From Geobacteraceae bacterium (GTDB lineage: Bacteria > Desulfobacterota > Desulfuromonadia > Geobacterales > DSM-12255), in contig JACABD010000002.1 in assembly GCA_013377075.1 (NCBI GenBank), positions 1 to 64,000 of the forward strand: a DNA stretch of 64,000 nt. Direction: 5' to 3'. A model generated the notes under the pieces. It was not told the origin of the DNA, did not search any database, and worked only from the letters and a program-made list of their open reading frames with translations. Of this stretch, positions 25,257 to 34,950 are shown one piece after another. The stretch's first letter is position 1; the number at the start of each line of letters is the position of its first letter. The translations under genes were made by a program, and so were the position numbers.

Positions 25257-26669
25257 ATGTCCAAAATACGTCTTCGTTTTGCCCCTAGTCCCACAGGGTA
25301 TCTTCATATTGGTGGTGCCCGTACAGCTCTCTTTAACTGGCTTCTTGCCAAAAAACTCGGCGGAACATTCATACTCCGCATAGAGGATACCGATGTGGCA
25401 CGCTCTACCCAGGTGTCTGTTGATGCGATTCTTCAGGGTATGGAGTGGCTCGGCCTTGACTGGGATGAAGGTCCTTTTTATCAGTCAGATAATTTCCCAC
25501 TCTACAAGGAGAAGGTTCAGCAACTTCTAGCAGAGGGGAAGGCCTATAAATGCTACTGCACAGCTGAGGCGCTTGAAGCAAAGCGGGAGGCGGCCCTAAA
25601 ATCCGGAGGAAAACCAAAATATGATGGAACGTGCCGTAACCTGAATGACACTCCTGAGGACAAACCGTTCGTAATCCGCTTTAAAGCTCCTCTGGATGGT
25701 GTCACTGTTTTCAACGATCTGATCAAAGGTTCCATCTCGTTCAATAATGAAGAACTTGATGACCTTATAATCCAGAGAACGGACGGTACTCCCACTTACA
25801 ATTTTGTCGTTGTAGTTGATGATGCCAGCATGGGGATTACCACCGTAATCCGCGGAGATGATCATGTTAACAATACTCCGCGCCAGGTCTTGCTCTATCA
25901 GGCGCTCGGTGCTCCTGTGCCGCAGTTTGCCCATGTGCCGATGATTCTGGGGAGCGACAAGGCGCGTCTTTCCAAACGTCATGGTGCAACCAGCGTAATT
26001 GCCTATCGTGATATGGGGCTTTTGCCCGAAGCAATGATAAACTACCTTGTACGGCTCGGCTGGAGCTCTGGCGATGAAGAGATTTTCAGCAAAGAGGAGC
26101 TTGTTGAGAAATTCACCATTGAGGCTGTAGGAAAGTCTGCGGGGGTATTCAACCCTGAAAAACTTCTCTGGCTGAACGCCCATTATATCAAGGCAGGGGA
26201 TCCGGAAAGGCTGGCTGAGCTTCTGCTGCCGTTTCTTGCTGACCGTGGCATAACAGCAAGGCCGGCTCAACCTGATCTTGTAAACGTCGTCAAGACACTT
26301 CAGGAGAGATCGAAGACAATGCTTGAAATGGCAGACGGAGCTCTCTTCTACTACAAAACAGAGCTTGAGTATGACCAGGAGGCGGTTCAAAAGAACGTGA
26401 AACCTGAGTCTTCAGGTTACTTAAAGAGTTTGTCAGCAGCGCTGTCAACTGCCGATAAATTCGATCATGAATCAATAGAATCGGTTTTCAAAGGTGTCTG
26501 CGCTGATCTTGGGATCAAGATGGGGCAGATAGGTCCTGCTGTCAGGATTGCACTCTCCGGCGGCACTGTCTCCCCGAGCATTTACGAAGTTATGGAAGTC
26601 CTTGGAAAAGAAGAGACCTGTCGCAGACTTGATCTTGCAACAGCCCGTTTTACGGCAGCCCAGGGGTAG
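25257..26669 (+). CDS. gltX: Glutamyl-tRNA synthetase
   Basis: Charges tRNA-Glu with glutamate. The class I signature HIGH appears as YLHIGG near residue 15 and KMSKS as ARLSKRHG near 245; FAPSPTG at the N-terminus is typical. The frame is open from 25221, but the ATG at 25257 behind TTAGGAG gives the normal start [14 protein letters not shown] and 470 residues, the family length. The anticodon-binding helical domain fills the C-terminal third. The overlapping 264-residue antisense ORF is a shadow. Confidence 0.97.
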   Translation: MSKIRLRFAPSPTGYLHIGGARTALFNWLLAKKLGGTFILRIEDTDVARSTQVSVDAILQGMEWLGLDWDEGPFYQSDNFPLYKEKVQQLLAEGKAYKCYCTAEALEAKREAALKSGGKPKYDGTCRNLNDTPEDKPFVIRFKAPLDGVTVFNDLIKGSISFNNEELDDLIIQRTDGTPTYNFVVVVDDASMGITTVIRGDDHVNNTPRQVLLYQALGAPVPQFAHVPMILGSDKARLSKRHGATSVIAYRDMGLLPEAMINYLVRLGWSSGDEEIFSKEELVEKFTIEAVGKSAGVFNPEKLLWLNAHYIKAGDPERLAELLLPFLADRGITARPAQPDLVNVVKTLQERSKTMLEMADGALFYYKTELEYDQEAVQKNVKPESSGYLKSLSAALSTADKFDHESIESVFKGVCADLGIKMGQIGPAVRIALSGGTVSPSIYEVMEVLGKEETCRRLDLATARFTAAQG

Positions 26670-26676
26670 AAATCCA

Positions 26677-26706
26677 TTGACAAGCAATGCCTGTTTAGGG
26701 TAAAAA
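26677..26706 (+). promoter_or_regulatory. Promoter of tRNA-Gly
   Basis: TTGACA (26677-26682), an 18-base spacer and TAAAAA (26701-26706). The predicted start is a few bases before the tRNA 5' end at 26718. Confidence 0.55.
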
Positions 26707-26717
26707 CTAACTCCGTC

Positions 26718-26792
<75 letters not shown>

Positions 26793-26801
26793 ATAGAACC
26801 C

Positions 26802-26834
26802 AAAGGGGTCAGGTCTCAGGCCTGGCCCCTTTTC
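26802..26834 (+). terminator. Intrinsic terminator after tRNA-Gly
   Basis: AAAGGGGTCAGG pairs with CCTGGCCCCTTT (one G-U pair) around a short loop and runs into TTTT, 10 bases past the tRNA. Confidence 0.85.
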
Positions 26835-26855
26835 GTATTCTGAGGTGGTGATCAT

Positions 26856-27536
26856 ATGCTCAAAGCGGTTATCTTCGATTTTGACGGCATCATTGTTGAT
26901 AGCGAACCGTTGCACTACAAGGCTTTTCAACGGGTTCTTGAACCCCTCGGCGCCAGTTTTTCATGGGATGATTATATCGAGACCTACATGGGGTTCGATG
27001 ATCGCGACGCCTTTCGGGAAGCTTTTGCTCGGGCCGGTAAGACGCTGGATGATGCAAGGCTCCATGAACTGATTGCTCAAAAGGCTGAGCTCTTTCAGCA
27101 TGTCGCTGCTGATGGTGTCACTGCATACCCTGGTGTCTGCGAGCTCATCCGTGCCATTTCCGGCAATCTGCCACTTGCCATCTGTAGCGGCGCACTGCGC
27201 TCCGACATTGTACCGATACTTGCAACCCTTGGCCTGACAGGCTGTTTTGACTGTATGGTAACTGCCGATGATGTGCCACAGAGCAAACCCGACCCTGCAA
27301 GTTACCTGGAGGCTGTAAAGCGCCTTCAGTTCTGCTTTCCTGAAAAGATGATCCTGGCAGAAAACGCAGTTGCCATTGAGGACACACCGGCCGGTATCTC
27401 ATCGGCAAAAGGGGCGGGCCTGAAAGTTGTGGCGGTAACCAACAGCTATGCCGCCACTGAACTCACCACTGCTGATGCAGTTGTTATAACCCTTGCGGAG
27501 CTGGGAATCGAGGGTCTCTGTAGCCTGATTCAATGA
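26856..27536 (+). CDS. HAD-superfamily hydrolase, beta-phosphoglucomutase/phosphatase-like
   Basis: A 226-residue HAD hydrolase with an alpha-helical cap. Motif I is FDFDGIIVDSEPLHY (nucleophile Asp near residue 9), motif II is the CSGA segment near 112, the motif III Lys is in QSKPDPASYL, and motif IV is IEDTPAGISSAKGAG. The pattern fits the subfamily of beta-phosphoglucomutases and small-sugar or 2-deoxyglucose-6-phosphate phosphatases; the substrate cannot be told. The stop overlaps the hrpB start (ATGA). Confidence 0.9.
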   Translation: MLKAVIFDFDGIIVDSEPLHYKAFQRVLEPLGASFSWDDYIETYMGFDDRDAFREAFARAGKTLDDARLHELIAQKAELFQHVAADGVTAYPGVCELIRAISGNLPLAICSGALRSDIVPILATLGLTGCFDCMVTADDVPQSKPDPASYLEAVKRLQFCFPEKMILAENAVAIEDTPAGISSAKGAGLKVVAVTNSYAATELTTADAVVITLAELGIEGLCSLIQ

Positions 27537-30034
27537 ACCGGCTCCCGGTAGATGACGTAATGCCTGAGCTTCTGCTGGCGCTTGAAAAAAACGCTGTTGT
27601 CACACTGCAAGCCCCCCCCGGTTCTGGCAAGAGTACCCGTGTTCCCCCCTGTCTGCTCAATTCTCCTCTTTTTGCAGCTAAACGTCTTGTCATGCTGGAG
27701 CCGAGACGTCTTGCCGCTATCAACGTTGCTCACCGTATTGCCAGTGAAGAGGGTGAAGCGGTCGGCGGACGCATCGGCTACTCGATCCGCTTTCAAAAAA
27801 AGGTCTCAAGCCGCACCAGACTTGAGATTGTCACTGAAGGCCTCCTCCTTGCCCGTATGCAAGGTAACCCTTTTCTTGAAGATATATCACTTGTAATTTT
27901 CGATGAATTCCACGAACGCTCTTTGCATAGTGATACCCTGCTTGCCCTCTCTCTTTACATCCAGCGAAACTTCCGCTCTGATCTGAAAATTCTTATCATG
28001 TCAGCTACCCTTGATCTTGCTCCGATCCTGAAGCTTGCCCCGGATGCAGTCTGTATCTCCTGTGAAGGGAGGCTGCACCCGGTCTCACAGAGGTATCTTC
28101 CAGCAACTGACCGTGATCTGGCAATAGCAACAGCAAAGGCGGTGCAAAGCGCATACGGGCAGGAGGAGGGGGATATTCTCGCCTTTCTCCCGGGCTCTGC
28201 CGAAATCCGCCGTTGCCAGCGTTATCTTGCCGGTGTAATGAAACCTGAAGAAGCCCTGTTGCTGCCGCTCTATGGTGATCTATCCTTCAAGGAGCAGGAG
28301 GCAGCGCTTGCTCCTGCCATGAAGCGGAAGATCGTTCTGGCGACAAATATCGCCGAGACGAGTCTGACCATTGACGGAGTACGGGTCGTCATCGACTCCG
28401 GTGTTGTCAGACGTCTCAGGTTCGACCAGTCAACCGGGCTTGACCGGCTGGTTACTGAGAAAATATCAAAGGCATCTTCGATCCAGAGGGCCGGTCGCGC
28501 CGGTCGGACAGCGCCGGGAGTGGTCTACAGGCTCTGGAGCGAATTTGAACAGACGACACTTCTTGATAGTGATCCGCCTGAGATAATGATTGCCGATCTT
28601 GCGCCGCTCTCCCTTCTCATCGCCAGTTACGGCATCAATGACATGGCTGATCTGCCATTTCCGCAAGCCCCCCCTGAAGCCGCTATTGCAGAGGCGTCAC
28701 GGCTGTTAACGCTGCTCGGAGCTTTTGACGGTGAAGGGCGGATTACCGCCGTTGGTAAAAAGATTGCCAGCTTCCCCCTTCATCCCCGACTTGGCGCTCT
28801 CCTTGTCAAGGGTGAAGAGCTGGGAGCGCTTCATCTTGCTATTGATATGGCGGCGCTGCTCTCTGCCAGGGATATTATGCCAAGGCGGGGAGGTGGAGGT
28901 GATCTGTTCGATCAGCTTCGGATGCTCCATGAAGTCAGGCAGCACGGGGGGAGAGCTAATGCCGCCATTGACGGGGCCGCAGTGGCGGAGGTTGAAAAGA
29001 TTGTCCTTGGCATAAGGCGAAGCATTAATGCCCATGAAAGCTCTGCTCCTCTGAATCTTGAAGTCGTGGCAAAACTGCTTGCCACCTCATACCCGGACAG
29101 AATCGCCATGAAGCGGGAAGGAACCGGCGGCAGGTATCTGCTGGCAAATGGCAAGGGTGGAGAGCTTGCCGCCGATGCGGCTGTTCATGCCGGTCAGTTC
29201 ATAATCGCCCTCAGGGTCGATGCCGGGCAGGTTGGTGATGCGCGGATTTATGCCGCAGTGCCTTTGACCGAGGAGATAATCAGGGAACTGTTTGCAGAAA
29301 GGCTCGAGAAGCGGCGCAAGGTCAGCTGGGATGGGGTTTTAAGGCGTGTGACTGTGCGGGAGGAGCTCTCTTTTGCCAGGCTGACCCTTGAATCAAAGGT
29401 TGCGTCGCCCACAAGGGCTGATCTGAAAAACGGACTTATTGAGGCAATTTCTGCTGGTCGTGATGGCCTGATTTTCGCCGATGACGATGCTGCTGCCCAG
29501 CTTCGGGGCAGGGTAGGGCTGCTGCGGCGGATATTTCCCGATGATGGCTGGCCCGATCTCTCTACTGCCGACTTGACTTTGGCTGTAGCGGATTGGCTTC
29601 CCGAGCTGGTAGATTCCCTCGATTCTGTTCAGGCGATTTCAGCGGTGAATCTGGATAAGGTTTACAAGATCGTTCTTGGTAGAAAACGGCTCAGCCAGCT
29701 TCAGGAATTCTTGCCGGAGAGTTACACTCTGCCGTGCGGAAGAAAGGCGAAGATCAGCTATGCGGAAGAGGGAGAACCATTTCTCTCCGCACGTCTCCAG
29801 GATCTCTTCGGAGTTGCTAAAACCCCGTCAATAGCCGGAGGACGGGTACAGCTCCTTGTTCATCTGCTCTCCCCGGCGGGCAGACCGCTTCAGGTGACAA
29901 AGGATCTTGCCGGTTTCTGGAGCGGCAGTTACCAGAGTGTGAAGAAGGAGATGAAAGGGCGTTATCCAAAGCATAACTGGCCAGAAGATCCGTTGAGCGC
30001 TCCGCCGGTGAGGTTCAGCGGGAAGAAGAGTTAG
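27533..30034 (+). CDS. hrpB: ATP-dependent RNA helicase HrpB
   Basis: A DExH helicase of 833 residues, the usual HrpB length. Walker A is APPGSGKST near residue 30, motif II is the HrpB-specific DEFH (IFDEFHERS), SAT is in MSATLD, and ATNIAETSLTIDGV and QRAGRAGR give motifs V and VI. The HA2 region and the HrpB C-terminal domain (PVRFSGKKS end) follow. The cellular role of HrpB is poorly known in bacteria. It is coupled by a 4-base overlap to the HAD gene. Confidence 0.95.
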   Translation: MNRLPVDDVMPELLLALEKNAVVTLQAPPGSGKSTRVPPCLLNSPLFAAKRLVMLEPRRLAAINVAHRIASEEGEAVGGRIGYSIRFQKKVSSRTRLEIVTEGLLLARMQGNPFLEDISLVIFDEFHERSLHSDTLLALSLYIQRNFRSDLKILIMSATLDLAPILKLAPDAVCISCEGRLHPVSQRYLPATDRDLAIATAKAVQSAYGQEEGDILAFLPGSAEIRRCQRYLAGVMKPEEALLLPLYGDLSFKEQEAALAPAMKRKIVLATNIAETSLTIDGVRVVIDSGVVRRLRFDQSTGLDRLVTEKISKASSIQRAGRAGRTAPGVVYRLWSEFEQTTLLDSDPPEIMIADLAPLSLLIASYGINDMADLPFPQAPPEAAIAEASRLLTLLGAFDGEGRITAVGKKIASFPLHPRLGALLVKGEELGALHLAIDMAALLSARDIMPRRGGGGDLFDQLRMLHEVRQHGGRANAAIDGAAVAEVEKIVLGIRRSINAHESSAPLNLEVVAKLLATSYPDRIAMKREGTGGRYLLANGKGGELAADAAVHAGQFIIALRVDAGQVGDARIYAAVPLTEEIIRELFAERLEKRRKVSWDGVLRRVTVREELSFARLTLESKVASPTRADLKNGLIEAISAGRDGLIFADDDAAAQLRGRVGLLRRIFPDDGWPDLSTADLTLAVADWLPELVDSLDSVQAISAVNLDKVYKIVLGRKRLSQLQEFLPESYTLPCGRKAKISYAEEGEPFLSARLQDLFGVAKTPSIAGGRVQLLVHLLSPAGRPLQVTKDLAGFWSGSYQSVKKEMKGRYPKHNWPEDPLSAPPVRFSGKKS

Positions 30035-30104
30035 GTAGGTTTTCGCATCAAAATGAAACCAAGATTTGAAATATTTCTGCTACGTATTATTTTAAATATA
30101 TAAA

Positions 30105-30136
30105 AAGCCTAATAATGCAGGTCCGTTATTAGGTTT
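30105..30136 (+). terminator. AT-rich hairpin after hrpB (weak terminator)
   Basis: AAGCCTAATAA and TTATTAGGTTT form an 11-bp stem (one G-U pair) around a 10-base loop, followed by only a short T tract. It is a plausible but weak terminator, lying in the 407-base gap between hrpB and the large surface protein. Confidence 0.45.
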
Positions 30137-30153
30137 ATGCAATGAATTATCAT

Positions 30154-30183
30154 TTGACGTATCCGCCGTTATAGTTGTATCCT
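30154..30183 (+). promoter_or_regulatory. Candidate promoter of the riboswitch-adhesin transcript
   Basis: TTGACG (30154-30159), an 18-base spacer and TATCCT (30178-30183). Transcription would begin near 30190, about 30 bases before the riboswitch aptamer. Confidence 0.5.
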
Positions 30184-30220
30184 TCCTTCTAATTAAAAAG
30201 TCGACAATCAGTATAACTAC

Positions 30221-30308
30221 ACATTTTCCGATAATAGCAACTCCGGAGCAATCCGGGGACGCAGAGCCAGGGGTCCCAAGTGGACAGCCCAGCCGCCGAA
30301 GAAAATCG
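30221..30308 (+). ncRNA. GEMM-I riboswitch (cyclic dinucleotide; probably 3',3'-cGAMP type)
   Basis: The GEMM-I aptamer is visible base by base. A P1 stem pairs ATTTTC(C)G with CG(AA)GAAAAT. A P2 stem CTCCGG/CCGGGG is capped by a GCAA (GNRA) tetraloop, followed by the core GGACGCAGAGCC (consensus GGACGCAAAGCC). P3 is GGGGTCC...GGAC..CCC, followed by AGCCGCCG. The base aligned by eye with G20 of the V. cholerae Vc2 c-di-GMP aptamer is A (AATAGCAAC). A20 is the feature of the GEMM-Ib group found in Geobacter that prefers cGAMP. The class call is firm; the ligand call is inference from one aligned base. Confidence 0.85.
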
Positions 30309-30358
30309 TTATTTCAATTCGTTGTTTCAAGGCCACTTCTGCCAGCGAAATGATAAAC

Positions 30359-30396
30359 GCCCGCCTTCGGTCTGACCGGAAGCGGGCTTTTTTTTT
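30359..30396 (+). terminator. Riboswitch expression platform: intrinsic terminator
   Basis: GCCCGC pairs with GCGGGC, with an inner TTC.GG/CC.GAA extension, followed by nine T residues, 46 bases before the start codon of the surface protein. CTTCGG (30365-30370) in its 5' arm is complementary to CCGAAG (30296-30301) in the 3' part of the aptamer, which would allow an alternative antiterminator pairing. Confidence 0.88.
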
Positions 30397-30441
30397 ATCT
30401 CATCAAATTGATCCTTAAATTCAGATAGCGGAGGCTCTACT

Positions 30442-33400
30442 ATGACTAGTTTCCAATCAACAAAATTCCTGTCATTTTATCGATCTGTAAACTTTTCCCG
30501 TATAGCCGCATTACTCCTGTTTGGCACTCTTTTCTTCTTGCAGGAGTGGTCATGGCCGGGAAAAGCAGAAGCTGCCGACTGCACGTCTGCAACTTCCTGG
30601 CATACAACAGGCAATGGAGGTAACTGGTCAAGCAATGCGATATGGCAATGTAATACTGGTTCATGGGTTGCTCCAAATGCCGGTCAATATCCGGGCTTTG
30701 GCGGCAGGACTACAGATAATGTGCAGATCCTGGAAGGGACTGCTACCACTACAGTAACTCTGGATACCAGTGTAACCATTGCCAGTCTGGCATTCCCTAC
30801 TTCGGGAGTCGGAATGGCCACCAACCTTAACCATAGTGGAACAAATACCTTGAATGTTACCGGTACTGTTGCCATGAATCAGCCATCTCTAACTGCTTTT
30901 CTTTATACCTGGAACATTGGCGGTGGCAGTGCAACCGTCGACGGTTTGATCAGCTTCAACGGTACTTTAGCTGGTGCCAACAAGCGGATCACGGTAGGTG
31001 CGGGAACCCTGAATGCCAATGCAGGCATCAGTTTCCCGACAGGCGGCGCAGCAGCTGCCAATGTACTTTACATGACCGGCGCTGCCGGAAGGATAAATCT
31101 GAAAGGTGTGGTGACCAACCCGACACTCGGCACCCTTACCGGTGGCACTACTGGCAGCATTTTTAACTTTGCTGACACGACAAATGCGCAAACTATTCCC
31201 ATGACCTCTACCTGGACATACAACAATCTTTACATCAACAACACCAGTGCAAATGGAGCGTCTTTGAATGCAGTCGTATCGGCAGCCAGGGTTACCGGTG
31301 ACCTGCGGGTGCAAAGCGGCACCCTGAACAACGGCGGTTTTGCCATAGTTGGAGCTGCTACCAAGGCCTTTGAGGTGGTAAATGGCTCTACTTTTCTCCT
31401 TAGCGGCACCACAAGTGCCATGCCAACTGGCTTTTTATCAACATCTCTTGGCACAACCAGTACAGTGAATTTTGGCGGAACCGGTATCCAAACCATTAAT
31501 GCTGTTAGCTACGGAAATCTTATCAGCAGCAGTACCGGCGCACGTACTCTTGCAAGCAGCGGCACCATTGGTGTCGCCGGTTCATTTACACCGGGCACGA
31601 ATACATACACAGTGACCGGCAGCACAGTCAATTTTAACGGCGCTGCCCAGAACGTGCCGGCCTTAACCTATAACAACCTGACATTCAGTGGAAGCGGCAC
31701 CAAGTCAACTGTAAGCGGCACAACTGTCAACGGCACTCTGAATATCCCCGCAGGAGGTGCCACAGCCAGCCTTGCAGCTCCAATAACAGCAAACATTCTG
31801 ACATTGGGCAGTATGGGCACTGCAAATACAACCTGGGGCGGCACTGGTTCGGGTGCTACCTATATTAATTCAACATTCTTTAATCCGGCAACAAGCGGAA
31901 ACTATGTAACTGTCTCAACCAATACCCGGGCTGCGCAGGCAGCATTGACAGTGACAGCTCCAACCGGTATCACCTATGGCTCAACCGGTCAGATAGTCAC
32001 GTCAGGCGGCTCAGGTACAGGAGCAATGTCATACAGTCATGGTGCATCCAGCGGCTGTACGGTTAACCCAACGACCGGTGTTATAGCCGTAACCAATGCC
32101 ACTGGCAGCTGTTCAGTAACCGCCACGAAAGCTGCTGACGGCAATTACTCAGTTGCGACTTCAGCCGTTTATCCGGTCACGCTCACAAAGGCAACCCCCA
32201 GCGTAACAACCTGGCCGACCGCAAGCGCCATTAACCTCGGCGATGCGCTTTCAGCTTCAACCCTTACCGGTGGCAGTGCCTCTGTTGGTGGCGTTTTTGC
32301 TTTCACCAACCCTTTGACGGTTCCGTCATCGTCAGGAACCTACAACGCTTCGGTAACCTTTACCCCGGCAGATACTACTGACTACAACACCGCTACCGGT
32401 TCAGTGAATGTTACAGTTAACGTGGGCAAAACCGACCAAACCATCACCTTCGGTGCCTTGTCTCCTGTGACCTACGGCGCAGCTAATTTCGGTTCCGGCG
32501 CCACCGCCTCTTCCAGCCTGACCGTGACCTATAGCAGCTCTGACACCAATGTCGCCACCATAGTTGGGGGATTGATTCATGTTGTTGGAGCAGGTACAAC
32601 AACCATCTATGCCGATCAGCCAGGAGATGCCAGTTATAATCCGGCTCCGCAGGCCTCCCAGACCCTTACGGTCAACAAGGCTACTCTGACTGTTGCCGCA
32701 CAGAATGAAAGCCGTTCCTATGGTTCGGCGAATCCGATCTTTACCCCGACCTACAGCGGCTTTGTCTATGGAGAGAGTGCAGCAGTGCTGACCGGTGTTC
32801 CCAGTCTTATCACCACCGCTGACAGTAACAGCCCGGTGGGGAGTTACGACATAACTGCCAGCGTCGGCACTCTGGTAGCAGCTAACTATGATTTCTCTTT
32901 CGGTACAGGCACTCTGGCCGTCAGCCTGGCCAGCCAGACCATCACCTTCAATCCGCTGGCTGCCAGGACCTATGGCGATGCTGTCTTTGATCTGACTGCC
33001 ACTGGCGGGGCTTCCGGAAACCAGGTCACCTATGCTAGCTCCGACCTGACAGTAGCTACTGTGAGCGGCGCCACTGTCACCATAGTCGGCCAGGGAATTA
33101 CCACCATCACTGCTAATCAGGCTGGCAACAGCAACTATGCCTCCGCAACAGCCCAACAGAATCTGGTTATCAACAAGAAGACCCTCAACGTAGCCGCACA
33201 GAATGAGAGTCGGCCCTATAATACCGACAACCCGACCTTGACGCCGAGTTACACTGGTTTTGCATATGGAGATACCACAGCAGTGCTGACCGGAACTCCG
33301 GTCATAACTACTGCGGCAACCAAAACCAGCCCGGTGGGGAGCTATGACATTGACGTTGCCGTTGGCAGTCTGACCGCGGCCAATTACTCATTTAGCTTTA

Positions 33401-34926
33401 CCAAAGGCATACTTGCAGTCGGCCTCGCCAGCCAAACCATTGCATTCACAGCTCTGCCAGCCAAGACGTACGGCGAATCCACTTTCGAACTCTTAGCCAC
33501 TGGCGGCGATTCCGGAAATTCGATTACCTTCGCCAGTTCCAATACTGCCGTCGCCGCTGTAAGCGGAACAACCGTCACTATTGTCGGGGCAGGGACCACC
33601 ACCATTACCGCCAGCCAGGCTGGCAACAGCAATTATGCCTCAGCAACAGCGACACAGGACCAGCTGATCAACAAGGCAGCGCTGACAGTAACGGCTCTTG
33701 TTTCCAGCCGCGATTATGGTACGAGCAACCCGACCTTCGCTCCTGACTACAGCGGCTTTGCATATTCTGACACTGCCGCAGTTCTGCAAGGGGCACCCAG
33801 CCTTACTACTGATGCAGTTATCGGCAGTCCGGTCGGGGCTTACCAGATCAATGCGGCTCAAGGCAATCTGTTCTCAAATAATTATTCATTCAGCTTTGTT
33901 GCCGGGACCTTGACCATCAACAAGGCATCTTCAAACATAACCACCTGGCCGACAGCCAGTGCCATCACCTACGGCCAGACACTGGCCTCCTCGATCCTTG
34001 GCGGCGGCGCAGCCACACCTGCTGGCAGCTTTGCCTTCACCACCCCGTCCACATCCCCTGCTGTTGGCACAGCCACCCAGAGTGTCACCTACACACCGGC
34101 CGATTCCGCCAACTACACTGTTGCTGTAAGTACGGTGAGTGTAATAGTCAACATGGCCAGCCAGACCATCGGCACCATCAGCTTCAGCCCTCCGACCCTT
34201 ACCACCGGCGGCACCACAGCGGCCAGCGCCATTGCCAGCTCCGGACTTCCGGTCAGCTTCAGCAGCAACACGCCGACCGTCTGCACAGTAAGCGGCAGCA
34301 CGGTATCTGCAGTAACCGCCGGAACCTGCACCATCAAGGCAAGCCAGGGTGGCAACGGCAACTACACTGCTGCCATTGATGTCACCCAGGATCTTACGGT
34401 TACATCAGCCAGCGCCACACTGACCGTAACAGTTCTCGGCACAGGCGGCGGTTCAGTCCACAGCTCTCCACAGGCAATTGCCTGCGCAAGCGGCTCTGCA
34501 ACCGACTGCAGTAAATCATTCTCAAACGGTACACCTGTAACACTAACTGCCACGCCTGATTGGAAGTCTGTCTTTAGCGGATGGGGAGTTCCATGTAGTG
34601 GCACAGGCAGCTGCATGATCACTCTTGATGGTGATGCCGGTGTTTCAGCCAGCTTTAATGTTAATGGTCAGGCAACTATCATAGGGCACACACTAACCGA
34701 ATACGGCAGTTTGCAGGATGTATACAATGCCGCCAGTAACGGCAGCATAGTTGCCGCCCATGTCTACACCTTTGCGGAAAACCTAATCCTGAACAGGCCG
34801 ATCTCAGTTACCCTTGATCTTGGCAAAGGGAGTCTCTATCTTAGTCCGGCAGGTTACACAACCCTGCAGGGAACGCTGACTATTGAACAAGGGACAGCAA
34901 CTGTTAGCAACTTGATCATAGATTAG
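30442..34926 (+). CDS. Large secreted repeat protein with MBG/Ig-like domains (putative surface adhesin)
   Basis: 1494 residues, beginning with a signal peptide (hydrophobic RIAALLLFGTLFFLQ, likely cleavage after KAEA near residue 44). Residues 45-500 are Gly/Ser/Thr/Asn-rich with beta-helix-like repeats. Then comes an ordered array: module A (KATPSVTTWPTAS), three 166-residue units each made of an Ig-like part (QTITF...) and an MBG part (TVAAQNESRSYGSANP), and a second module A (KASSNITTWPTAS). Near the C-terminus is a divergent InlB-B/Flg_new-type repeat (GGGSVHSSPQ ... WKSVFSGWG). No sortase, PEP-CTERM or autotransporter end is visible. MBG-type proteins are extracellular and mostly uncharacterised. 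It follows a cyclic-dinucleotide riboswitch, which suggests biofilm or surface-contact control. SD AGCGGAGG precedes the ATG. Confidence 0.85.
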   Translation: MTSFQSTKFLSFYRSVNFSRIAALLLFGTLFFLQEWSWPGKAEAADCTSATSWHTTGNGGNWSSNAIWQCNTGSWVAPNAGQYPGFGGRTTDNVQILEGTATTTVTLDTSVTIASLAFPTSGVGMATNLNHSGTNTLNVTGTVAMNQPSLTAFLYTWNIGGGSATVDGLISFNGTLAGANKRITVGAGTLNANAGISFPTGGAAAANVLYMTGAAGRINLKGVVTNPTLGTLTGGTTGSIFNFADTTNAQTIPMTSTWTYNNLYINNTSANGASLNAVVSAARVTGDLRVQSGTLNNGGFAIVGAATKAFEVVNGSTFLLSGTTSAMPTGFLSTSLGTTSTVNFGGTGIQTINAVSYGNLISSSTGARTLASSGTIGVAGSFTPGTNTYTVTGSTVNFNGAAQNVPALTYNNLTFSGSGTKSTVSGTTVNGTLNIPAGGATASLAAPITANILTLGSMGTANTTWGGTGSGATYINSTFFNPATSGNYVTVSTNTRAAQAALTVTAPTGITYGSTGQIVTSGGSGTGAMSYSHGASSGCTVNPTTGVIAVTNATGSCSVTATKAADGNYSVATSAVYPVTLTKATPSVTTWPTASAINLGDALSASTLTGGSASVGGVFAFTNPLTVPSSSGTYNASVTFTPADTTDYNTATGSVNVTVNVGKTDQTITFGALSPVTYGAANFGSGATASSSLTVTYSSSDTNVATIVGGLIHVVGAGTTTIYADQPGDASYNPAPQASQTLTVNKATLTVAAQNESRSYGSANPIFTPTYSGFVYGESAAVLTGVPSLITTADSNSPVGSYDITASVGTLVAANYDFSFGTGTLAVSLASQTITFNPLAARTYGDAVFDLTATGGASGNQVTYASSDLTVATVSGATVTIVGQGITTITANQAGNSNYASATAQQNLVINKKTLNVAAQNESRPYNTDNPTLTPSYTGFAYGDTTAVLTGTPVITTAATKTSPVGSYDIDVAVGSLTAANYSFSFTKGILAVGLASQTIAFTALPAKTYGESTFELLATGGDSGNSITFASSNTAVAAVSGTTVTIVGAGTTTITASQAGNSNYASATATQDQLINKAALTVTALVSSRDYGTSNPTFAPDYSGFAYSDTAAVLQGAPSLTTDAVIGSPVGAYQINAAQGNLFSNNYSFSFVAGTLTINKASSNITTWPTASAITYGQTLASSILGGGAATPAGSFAFTTPSTSPAVGTATQSVTYTPADSANYTVAVSTVSVIVNMASQTIGTISFSPPTLTTGGTTAASAIASSGLPVSFSSNTPTVCTVSGSTVSAVTAGTCTIKASQGGNGNYTAAIDVTQDLTVTSASATLTVTVLGTGGGSVHSSPQAIACASGSATDCSKSFSNGTPVTLTATPDWKSVFSGWGVPCSGTGSCMITLDGDAGVSASFNVNGQATIIGHTLTEYGSLQDVYNAASNGSIVAAHVYTFAENLILNRPISVTLDLGKGSLYLSPAGYTTLQGTLTIEQGTATVSNLIID
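32191..34155. repeat. In-frame tandem array A-[B]x3-A within the surface-protein gene
   Basis: Three B units start at 32431, 32929 and 33427, exactly 498 bases (166 codons) apart. They are flanked by two copies of a different module beginning at 32191 and 33925 (both encode a TTWPTASAI segment). B units are diverged at DNA level but still share long blocks such as the run ending in GGCAACAGCAA. Recombination between units would change the protein length without shifting frame. Confidence 0.85.
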
Positions 34927-34950
34927 AGTAATCATTTATAAATTGTTAAG

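Noticed and set aside
25596-26390. 264-residue antisense ORF over gltX
   Set aside because: Shadow of the glutamyl-tRNA synthetase gene; no motif or start signal.
32401-33156. 251-residue antisense ORF over the MBG repeats
   Set aside because: It follows from the repetitive codon pattern of the sense gene and has no independent support.
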